From the NCBI GenBank assembly GCA_932521025.1, contig OW051473.1, positions 558,001 to 622,000 on the forward strand: DNA of 64,000 nt, given 5' to 3'. The position numbers and the translations under genes are program-made. The notes under the pieces are model-generated. The model was not told the origin of the DNA and searched no databases. It saw only the letters and a program-made list of their open reading frames with translations. This document shows positions 55,813 through 64,000 of the stretch, in pieces. Numbering within the stretch: the first letter of the stretch is position 1; each line of letters starts with the position of its first letter. This stretch comes from Oscheius onirici. Its lineage: Eukaryota > Nematoda > Chromadorea > Rhabditida > Rhabditidae.

Positions 55813-58654
55813 TCAGTATTTTGATTTGTTATTTTCGCGAGAGTTAGGCTGTGAAATAAGTTCGGGAATTGTGAAGCCAGTTTTCTGACGCAGCTGCTGC
55901 TGTTGTAGATGCGGTGGAAATTGTTGAGCCTGTTGAGCTTGAAATACGAGCCTAAAATACAGATACTGCTTTCCAATTAACTAAAAGTTATTACCACCTC
56001 GAAAGGTCCACAATATTCTGTGGAAGACAACCGAGCGAAGATGTTGGAGCCCTCAGATTGAACTGTGGATGAAGAAACTGACGAGAATCAAAACTTTGCG
56101 TTATAAATGGATGGATAGGCTCGGGACGATAAATTTTTGCTGCTGGTTCATCTTCCGGAGCAATAACACGAATCTCTGGTATCATCGGCGGAGTTTTCCT
56201 CTTTTGTCCACTGCGATCAGAAGTGTGAATGGTGAACTCAAATGTGCCGTGTTCTTGCTGAAAAAAGAACATTGCGGTTAAATTTTTCGGTTCATCGGTA
56301 GTATCCCAGACTGCTGTTTACTCTTGTGTGCCTCAAAGCTTATTTAATTGAAGTTTCAAGCGTTAACAACATAAACCTCTTGGGTGTTGAGGCTGAGAAA
56401 TCAAATGGTGCCAAGCACCAAGAGGATACAAGTCAACGTTTGCGTTGGGAGCAACCTACAAATTGAGTTTTTTACAATCGGTTTTTCATTCTTATAAATT
56501 AATTTTAATAGTATAGCTGTGATACAGCTCGAGGTACAATTTCAAAACATTTTAAAGTAAATTGGCTAGATTTTCATTTTTTTTGGAACTATCAATTGGG
56601 TTTTTGTGTTCTTCCAATCATATACTTTTCGAATTAAGCTATCTTTCTAGCAAGTACGATGTTGTTGCTAGCTCTAGACAATCTTTAGAGACTAAAAATA
56701 TTGTTTGAAAAATATTAACTCCAAAAGGATACAAACAGCATACTCGCAAGCAGAGCAAACATTGTGTCATCAACAACGGAACGGAATCTTAGTTTTCTGG
56801 AACTTGTGTGTATCTGCGTGCCATGAAACAACGGCACACCTAGTAACTATTATTCTACAAAATGCTAAAAAACGGACAAGGTATGATGGGTAGTTATGTA
56901 GACCAACCTTTATGACGCAGAAACAGCACCAAACGGAGGACCACATTGAAATAAACTGATTCAAAAGCAGAATCTCAAATAAAATTCAAAGAAATATGTC
57001 TAATCCTCCCTTGACGTTATTTTTGCTTACGCCCTTGACGGTCATTCTCAGCTTGATTGACGTATAGCGCGAAAAACAAGATCGGCTTTTGTTTGAAGCT
57101 GGATCTACTGGTGCAACATGATAACCAAGATCGCAAAAGAGGGAAAAGTATGAATTCAAAGAAATTAAATTGTTTTTGATAAACGTTTTGCTGTTAATTT
57201 TTTAAATTTATTTTCAAAACATAAATCGTCTCATGCGCAAAGGACAGTAATAATATCTTTTGCTGTATAACTCCTACCTTCTTTAGCATCACTTCAGAGC
57301 TTGAAAATGATCAAAAGGAAATGATATAATGCCAAAAAAAACCAGAAGCGATTGGATTGAGGCGTTCAAAATAGCCGGCATGCACCTTCCTCGGAAGAGC
57401 TCATCCGATCAAGAGACTCTTAGACAGGACTAAGCCTTGCCAATATGTTCTGTTGTTGAGATGTTAGAGAGGGTGCTGATGGATAAACATGCGAACGTAC
57501 GTTGTAACGAAGAGAGTAGTTTTGAAGAAATTCCTTCTGATACGGCTCAAGACTTGCAGTGTCAAATGGGTGCTGGTAGGAACGACACATCAGGGCTTTG
57601 GGAACAAGATGGGAACGTATGGCGCTCTCCACGGTAATACGAGGTTGACCCGCACTGAAAACTTGAAAATTGAACGATAAAATACAAGAGAAAAACAAAG
57701 GAAATCAAGTTACTGGCTTGAAACCCAAAAGTTAGCTCAAAAATAGGAAATCCCTTTCTTTTTCGATCATTTTTTCAATTCACTAGGTCTAATACAATCT
57801 TTGCGTTATACAACTCCAGTATATTTGATTTTTGGGCACTTCAAACTCACAGGTAGTTTCGGAAATGTTCGTACTGCTTGTTCTCCCGCGTTTCTCTTTC
57901 TATAGCTCGAAGAGTTCGTGTCTTCTTTTTACTAATGCTGCTTTTTGAGGCATTACTTGGACCATTCTCATTTTGGAAGTTTCCACTTCTTTGAAGAACA
58001 TTTGTTGAATTTTTCATCAGGCCATTTTGTTGCCATGTACGGTATTGTGCTGGATTTGACGTAAGCGGAGACGATGTGATAACAGAGCTGTACTGAGTTG
58101 AACAACTGAATTGCCTCGATGTACCCTAAAATAATAGTAATCTTAAATCTAAGCTATTAAATATGTCATAAAAGAAGCTTAAGAGAGAAGTTGTTACAAT
58201 CTATTGTAATTTGCTCCCAAGTCTCTCTGTGTGTGTTTGAAGCTTTTATTGAGAATAATGAGGGGAGCTTTGTTTTTCACATTTTTTACAGTTAGTTTTT
58301 AGCAAATCGAGACAGCAAAACAAGTGCGCGAACTTTACTTCTTACGCCTTTGGTAATTTCTTACTCGGAGAGTATGGTTGGAACAAGGGAAGAAAGGAAC
58401 GAGAACTAGGTGAGGCTATTTGACAGAGCCAATTGATAGGGAACAAAAGGAATCTCTAACTTTAGCCCTGGAATGGCGCTGATATCATAGTACTTCTAAA
58501 ACTACAGCAATCGCACTATCACAATTTTGAAATGACCTCTAACCTGGGCGGATTCCAGTTTCGGTGGAGTAGTGCACACGTCTTCAGTGTCAGGCTCCTC
58601 AAGAGAATCCAAAAACTGTTGTCTTTTGCTGAATCGCCGTCGAATGTCCGGCAT
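55813..58654 (-). CDS. 362-residue orphan protein with Gln-rich C-terminus
   Basis: Exons 58654-58544, 58125-57851, 57654-57426, 56455-56377, 56253-55998 and 55951-55813 close in frame from ATG to TGA. The N-terminus is basic (MPDIRRRFSKRQQFLDSLEE), then Ser/Asn-rich with a charged segment SKKKTRTLRAIERETRENK. The middle includes LVPKALMCRSYQHPFDTASL and DLYPLGAWHHLISQPQ. The tail is Gln-rich (FQAQQAQQFPPHLQQQQLRQ). No domain recognised. Composition suggests a nuclear or RNA-binding scaffold, which is only an inference. One acceptor uses the second of two adjacent AGs (CAGCAAG|AA), the only choice that keeps frame. A TTTTTCAG six bases before the ATG could be a trans-splice site. Confidence 0.82.
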
Positions 58655-59917
58655 TCTAACCTGAAAAATGAGCTATAAAGCGGAACAAGCTACAAAAGTA
58701 GACGGATGTTTGTGGCCATTTCAGCTCAATACGAGGAACGGCTTTTGTGTCCTGGGTGTATTTTTGGAACGAAACTGTTTCCTTCAGTTTCTCTAAGTTA
58801 ATCATGTTTCTCGTAGTTCAAAAACAAATCAGATTTGGCATTGTACTGGAGGAATTACATCACAAGAAATGCTTGTTGTGTACCTACAGCAGTTGTAGCT
58901 TCGGCTTAATGACCTTTTAATGTTCAGGCTTGTAACTTGTATCCTGCTACCAGAGCGAAACTAAGGTAAAACGATAGAAATGAACAAATATTCTGACCGA
59001 ACAGTCTGACAAACTGACACTTTTCAGATAGAGTCACAGCTTCGGCACACCCATCTTCTATCAAACTCGCTATTTTACGTTTTGTTTGGGTCAAATTGTG
59101 AGTCTGAACGAGACAAAAAGCCCCAAATCAAACAGAATTCATGTTGACGCCTCATGCTCCCGCTACCAACTCAATATTATGCAAAAAAATTTCAAGCCTG
59201 AGAATAAAACGAGTTTATACGCTAATTAAAGAAGGCAACATCCAAATAGGAGAAAATAATGGGAAAATTAATCGGAACAGCAGGAAACTTGTAAAGAGTA
59301 ATCCTCGACAGCTTATGGGTTCAATGATGTATGACGATAGGAAAAAAATATGCTATTTTTGAAATAGTTCTTCTGGGTGATTAAAGTGGGTTACCATTTT
59401 ACTGGAATCTGCTTGTTTTCGTGACAATTCCAGAAAAAAATGGATGACAGAGAACAGTGGGAACTGTGGATATGTTATGGAAATAAGTTAACATAGTAAT
59501 TCTGTATTTTTTCTATTTCGGGTGCTAAATTTCTCTATCCATCCAGGAAGAGATCAAATGGCGATATCTTGGAAGGCTGACTCCTGTTGACTTCCATTTT
59601 CGCTAAAAATGGGAAAAATAAAGAAAAATGGCTATACAGTAGGCAGCAATCTCTTTAAATTGTTCTGGTTGGGAGCCCAAGTCTCCCATTCTTTTCTTTT
59701 TCTCCCAATTGTACACTTTTTGAGCACGCGTGTTGGATTTTACGTGAAACGGTACTCCTAGAAGAGGCAATTTGCTTGAAAATTTTACCGAAATTAGCCA
59801 TCTAAATCGTTACTAAGAATTTTAGCCGATTTTTGGAAAAAAATCTATGGGTTTAAAATGGTGAAAGTGCAAAATGTAATCATTTGACAGAAGATCCGCA
59901 TAAACAGAGCCCAGGTA
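58655..59917. other. Intergenic region, no supported gene
   Basis: It lies between two same-strand genes. Short plus-strand open frames (for example 59141-59362) have no splice support. I see no repeat or RNA gene. Confidence 0.5.
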
Positions 59918-60762
59918 TTAACAAAAACTACTCTGTTCTTCTTCGATTGATTGGACGTGGAAAGGAATGAAATGCGTTCCTCCAGTTCTGGGCTGAAAGT
60001 CAATTTACACAAAATATAAGTTCGATAAAACTTACATCGAACCTTAAGATGTGACCCTTTAAAAAGTTGAACATCTTCACTTCGTCGATAGAGCGCAAAG
60101 CTCTGTTCTGCTGAAAAATATGAATTGTGTTCCGTTTTAGAAGCTGACACCCATAAGAAAATTATACTTAGAGTGTATTTAGCTTGTCGTCTAAAACTCA
60201 CATTATCTCTGTAGAGCGGTAGCTTGTAGCCTATCGGCACGGTCCCATGTACAAGGTCCGAGTACATTTTTGGTGTGATGTCTCGGTTTAAGTAGGCTTC
60301 CGCCAGTGAAATAAATGCTCCTTTTCTTCGGACTACGTTGACCACATTCTTTCTCTTTTTATAGACAAAGACTCCCCTTGGCAAACACTTGCTAAAAAGT
60401 TGGTTTTTAGTGTTTCTGATAATAAGTATTTAGCGAAAAAATTGCTTACATTTTCTGAAACAACTCTTCGTCGTGTAGCAAAATGTTCTGAACTCCTGCA
60501 CAAGTAAAATTTCGATCCTGTCCACAGGTCTCAAAATACTTCCAAATTTCGGTGAATTGCAACCAGTTTTTGGCAGAACATGTTTCAAAAGCCATTGAAA
60601 TTATTTCAACAATTTTGTAGTAGTTTTTGACGAGCTTAATCTGCAAAAAGAGTTTTTTCTAACATTCACGCAACCTACTGGGTTTGAGTCTGAAAGGATA
60701 GTCGCTGGCCGAGGACACGTGCAGAATCTGGTACAAGGCTGCTCGTTCGAGAACTGATCCAT
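59918..60762 (-). CDS. 204-residue orphan protein, five exons
   Basis: Exons 60762-60679, 60640-60450, 60391-60202, 60110-60036 and 59992-59918 close in frame from ATG to TAA with consensus splice sites. The product has a Cys/Pro-rich start (QPCTRFCTCPRP), a helical segment with five more cysteines (ETCSAKNWLQFTEIWKYFET), a basic stretch (YKKRKNVVNVVRRKGAF) and an acidic end (VQSIEEEQSSFC). The alternative frame of exon 1 also looks coding, so the first exon is less certain than the rest. No family recognised. Confidence 0.8.
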
Positions 60763-61630
60763 TTCTACAAGTTAAAAGCAAAAAATTTAATAGAAAGTAA
60801 TATTTCGGCGACACAAAGTCAAAAAGTCGGAAAACTTTTAAGTAAACGGTAAGTCGTACAGATCAACGAAACGTAGAATTATGCTCCGTTACCTAGGTGC
60901 CTGGCTCTGCCAATTTAGGATACAAACAGATTAGAGCTCAATACAAATTTGTGATAATCTCGTGATTAATAGGTTTGAGTTGGGAAAGGGCACGACAAAT
61001 TGTCAGCTGGAGAGACGTACTAGAGGTATTGTGGACAATTCATAAAAATTGGGTTGTCTATAGCTTGTAGAAGAATCAAAGTTTTCTAAATTTGAACTCT
61101 CAGAAAAATTGGAAAACAAACCAAACTGGGCTACTGGGCGGTTTAAACTTCCGGACCGGTTTCAGTCTTTAAAGCGAGTCTGCAGCTTCGAAATTTGGCG
61201 AGCCGATACTGCTGTATGTTCCGCAGCAATTAAAAACGATTTTATTCCAAAAACAACGTTTTTGGTTGAAGTTTATATGTTTTCTCGAGTGTTTTCACTT
61301 ATAAGCTGTCCATTTGAGCACAACTAATCGAAAGCTTACAAGAAACTATCGAAAGAAAGCAAGTAGGTCCTCAGAAATACACTTTCGGAGAAACACCGTA
61401 GAAAGCCGGCATTTTCGTCCATTTTTCTTGCAGTTTTTATTAATTTCAGTTCAAATGACCTTTCTTGACATCACTTTACAAGAAATGGAGCTGAAATCGT
61501 CGAAAAATTGGTAAAAATCCAAGTTTTGACGGCTTTTCTTGCGTTTCGCGCCATTTTATTTGAATGGTGCGCACCAACTTAGTGCCCACGTTCCCAGTAG
61601 CTGCAAGACTAAGGAGGAGCACCAATATGT
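60763..61630. other. Intergenic region, no supported gene
   Basis: AT-rich sequence between the orphan gene start and the tRNA-Ser. No splice-supported frame or repeat seen. Confidence 0.5.
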
Positions 61631-61712
61631 GCAGTCATGTCCGAGTGGTTAAGGAGATTGACTAGAAATCAATTGGGCTCTGCCCGCGTAGGTTCGAATC
61701 CTGCTGACTGCG
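61631..61712 (+). tRNA. tRNA-Ser (AGA)
   Basis: An 82-nt gene with acceptor GCAGTCA / TGACTGC, A box TGTCCGAGTGGTTAAGGAGA, anticodon arm TTGACTAGAAATCAA, long variable arm GGGCTCTGCCC and B box GGTTCGAATCC. All stems pair. Confidence 0.97.
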
Positions 61713-62814
61713 AACACTTTTGTTTTAGAATTTGAAATCCTACAAGTCTTCGTTTTCGTTTCAGTTAAGTTTTCGCTTCTTGCCAGACAACTTCGTCGCC
61801 TGACGGCGTCGTAGCGCCAAACTTTTCTACTCCCGCTGACACAGTAGAAGCCAAAGTCTGTGAAAACTCCTAGTTCAAAAGTTACTTGCTGTCTAATCCT
61901 GGCAACTCTGACTTGCTACGTCGATTCTCGTGGCCATGGACAAACAGACAGAGTCAGCCACAGACACCTTAGCTTTTTAATAGTTTAGATGTTTGCCCTC
62001 TCTCTCTGTCCCATCGCAATTTCTCCACTTTACAAAGATAGATGTGCGATGTCGCTAATTGGTGAAGCTATTACATGACTCAATACCTTCTTCACCGACT
62101 ACCTTCTGGCTCAAAGCTTGTAATCATCTATAAGAAATGTGGGCGTGGAGATGGCAGTCGACGTTTCCAGCCCGATAAACGTCGTCTGCTTCGATCAATG
62201 CCTCTAAAATCGGGTAGGTTGAATCGTTGTCCAACAAAACACAGTTTTAGGCTATCATTTTTTCGTCCCTTAAAACCGAATAAGAGCGCGGAACAACAGT
62301 CATCCGCCTTTAGACAGCCTTAGTTGATTAACTGGTATGTTTTCGAAAGGTTGTTAGAAAAACTTCTATTTTGGAAAAGCAAGATGATGGAGAATTGAAA
62401 ACTTATAAATAACCACTGATATTAATTGTGATCTTGTACATTATTTATAACATGTCAACACCGATCGATTTATTTCATTGTTGTTACGGGTTTTCGAATT
62501 ATTTTATAAATTGTACGGGTATTTGATCATCTAAGTGTCGGATTTACAAGTTCGCGACCGCGACTGCATTGTACCAACTGCTGCTAAAAAAATAAAACCT
62601 CTCATCCTCACTGTAGCTGGCTCTGGTCACCAAATGCGACCAGAGCCAGATACAAGGCGCTTGTTATCATTTAGAGTCACTTTCAGTTCTGCTTTGAGTT
62701 GGTTTGTGCTCTTACACCGTGACAATGACTTGATTTCAGCTTCTGTCGCGCCTACGAATCTAGATAATCGGCAGTAACAAGAAGATAATCAGCAGGCGGT
62801 AAGGGCTCGTCTTC
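61713..62814. other. Region between tRNA-Ser and its truncated copy
   Basis: Contains SINE-like copy B. An 80-codon plus-strand frame at 62075-62323 and another at 62535-62777 have no gene-like support. Confidence 0.45.
61927..61990 (-). mobile_element. SINE-like repeat, copy B (head only)
   Basis: In minus orientation, TCTAAACTATTA, then TGGTGTCTG-type TGTCTGTGGCTGACTCTGTC and TTTGTCCATGGCCACGA match copies A and C. The tRNA-like part with its B box is missing. Confidence 0.65.
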
Positions 62815-62875
62815 AGGAGATTGACTAGAAATCAATTGGGCTCTGCCCGTGCAGGTTCGAATTCTGCTGACAGCG
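62815..62875 (+). pseudogene. tRNA-Ser (AGA) truncated copy
   Basis: Starts at AGGAGA of the D-arm and continues with the anticodon arm, variable arm and B box of the tRNA-Ser at 61631, with three or four substitutions. The 5' acceptor strand and most of the D-arm are absent. Confidence 0.88.
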
Positions 62876-63074
62876 AGCATTTTTGTTTGTTTCCTACAGT
62901 GAGGCAAAAATTGTGAGCTCTAAAGGTTGTTTTCTGACAAACTTTATTTGGATTTCAGGGGATCACAGAATGCGAACGTTGGGGTTTTTATATTTAGGGG
63001 GTTACCATAGAAAGAAGTTAAAAGGTCTACTCGAAACCACAGTGGTTGAGAACCGGTGAAACAGAGGAGGTGGT

Positions 63075-63152
63075 CTAGTACCATCCACCAAACTTTGCCA
63101 GGTTGAAAAGAGAGACAAAGATAAGTACGAAGATGACGCTGAGAGTGTCCAT
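63075..63152 (-). CDS. Possible 25-residue membrane micropeptide
   Basis: ATG-to-TAG frame MDTLSVIFVLIFVSLFNLAK, plus FGGWY, almost entirely one hydrophobic helix. It lies 43 bp after the stop of the 71-residue membrane protein gene, on the same strand. It could be a second cistron or a chance frame. Confidence 0.25.
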   Translation of the reverse strand: MDTLSVIFVLIFVSLFNLAKFGGWY

Positions 63153-63195
63153 TTCTCCAGCTTTGGTGAGAGGAACCTCAGCATTCTAGCGATTG

Positions 63196-63465
63196 TTACG
63201 AATGCGTCTGCTGGCTGCGGCGTTTGTCGCTTCGGTGTGGAAAGCTGAAGTCCTGCGAGGAGTCCGAAGAGGAGCGGGACTTTCTGTTTTCGTAAACGCC
63301 TCTTTTCAAATGATCGAACAATTCAAGAAGAAGACTCAAGGCTCCCATGGAAGCGCACAGCATCAATACCAATGCTGTTTTCTGAAATATAAGCTATTGA
63401 AACTAGGTTTTTTTGAAACTAATTTTAAAAACTACCTTCAGAAGAACGGCATGATCGACCATCAT
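63196..63465 (-). CDS. 71-residue single-pass membrane or secreted protein
   Basis: Exon 63465-63436 (ATG ATG, donor AAG|GTAGTT) joins 63381-63196 (acceptor TATATTTCAG) in phase 0. Residues 1-10 (MMVDHAVLLK) lead into a hydrophobic segment, TALVLMLCASMGALSLLLEL, then a polar, Arg/Ser-rich tail (YENRKSRSSSDSSQDFSF, SDKRRSQQTHS). The segment may be a signal anchor. A TTTTTCAG lies six bases upstream of the ATG (possible trans-splice site). No homologue recognised. Confidence 0.6.
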
Positions 63466-63666
63466 TTTACCCTGAAAAATGTTATTTAGCGTGATAAATG
63501 CGAGACGATTGGTGGCCGAGTAGGTTGATCAAAGCAGAAGTGAAAGGCTCCATAGCGAAATCTCAAAGACCCTCGAACCAATGCTGTAACAGCTACTTTG
63601 ATTTTCATTAATTGAAAACAGTAGATCTAGACGGAGAGTATAAAATCTGTTATTCTACATTTCTCG

Positions 63667-63807
63667 ATCTAAAATATTAAATTGCTATGGTGTCTGTGGC
63701 TGACTCTGTGTGTTTGTCCATGGCCACGAAATTTTGGTGTATTGTTAAGAGTCGCCGTCTTCACCCAGACGACCCGGATTCGGTTCCTCTCCTCGCCAAA
63801 TATTTTT
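63667..63807 (+). mobile_element. SINE-like repeat, copy C
   Basis: Plus orientation: a diverged head, then ATGGTGTCTGTGGCTGACTC, TTTGTCCATGGCCACGAAAT, TTTTGGTGTATTGTTAAG, a CGTCT/AGACG anticodon-like arm, a degraded B box (GGATTCGGTTCC) and a short T-run. It is collinear with copy A. Confidence 0.6.
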
Positions 63808-63837
63808 GCTAAATTATTTTGAGTAGGAAATAGAGTC

Positions 63838-63950
63838 AGGGCAACCGGTAGGGGATTGGAAGAGACCGGTTGACTAGGGAAGGGATCAGAAGAGATCGGT
63901 CGACTGGGAAGGGATCAAAAAAGATCGGTTGACTGGGGAAGGGAGCAGAA
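63838..63950 (+). repeat. Short tandem repeat, about three units
   Basis: Units of roughly 33-36 bp built on GGGAAGGGATCAGAAGAGAT and CGGTTGACTG, with slight divergence. They run up to a GC-rich end of the window (CCGCCGACCGGCGGC). Confidence 0.8.
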
Positions 63951-64000
63951 GGTTAGAAGAAAACACAAGTAGAAAAGCCGCCGACCGGCGGCGAAGCCGG

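Noticed and set aside
1-64000. CRISPR arrays, rRNA genes and bacterial-type operons
   Set aside because: None seen. Intron structure, tRNA types and gene families show this is eukaryotic nuclear DNA.

Overview
The window is nuclear DNA from a nematode. The evidence is many short introns (38-100 bp is common) with worm-type acceptors (TTTTCAG, TTTTAG), a 7TM chemoreceptor of the Str/Srd type, fast-evolving F-box genes, a worm-style adducin gene and dispersed eukaryotic tRNA genes. I cannot name the genus. Coding exons were joined by hand from splice signals and reading-frame closure. Models whose exon lengths close in frame from ATG to stop are given high confidence for structure, even when the function is unknown.

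Left third (0-21 kb): a possible last exon at the left edge (+); a long, partly resolved orphan gene (-, about 0.9-8.0 kb); a four-exon adenosine deaminase (+, 10.5-11.7 kb); a run of partly resolved exons (12-16.3 kb); and a six-exon ULK/ATG1-like protein kinase (+, 18.3-20.1 kb), whose last intron holds a 327-bp TTAA-flanked transposon-like element. Two small genes follow: a coiled-coil candidate (-) and a 77-residue membrane protein (+).

Middle (22-40 kb): an 18-exon adducin gene (-) that closes at 743 residues, with an initiator tRNA-Met antisense in one intron. Next come a two-exon orphan (+) and a seven-exon DOK-like PH/PTB adaptor (-, 400 residues) that carries a tRNA-Trp and a tRNA-Lys relic in introns. 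About 5 kb then shows little that is clearly genic, followed by a 90-residue three-exon orphan (-).

Accessory block (42-50.1 kb): a five-exon chemoreceptor (+) whose 1.7-kb intron contains an antisense F-box-like gene, a foldback element and two tRNA relics. It is followed by a near-perfect inverted duplication: 1,172-bp arms at 45,066-46,237 and 48,900-50,071, separated by 2.66 kb. Each arm carries a head-to-head pair of tiny orphan genes and a tRNA-Asn. The spacer carries an F-box gene and a decayed cysteine-rich secreted-protein gene. This is the most unusual structure in the window.

Right end (50-64 kb): three closed multi-exon minus-strand genes of unknown function (540 residues with a UBZ-like zinc finger, 362 residues, 204 residues), a tRNA-Ser and its truncated copy, three copies of a tRNA-derived SINE-like repeat, a 71-residue membrane protein gene, and a short tandem repeat at the edge.

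Together, the conserved genes serve membrane skeleton (adducin), phosphotyrosine signalling (DOK), purine metabolism (ADA) and kinase signalling. They are interspersed with lineage-specific genes, and I see no evidence that they form one pathway.
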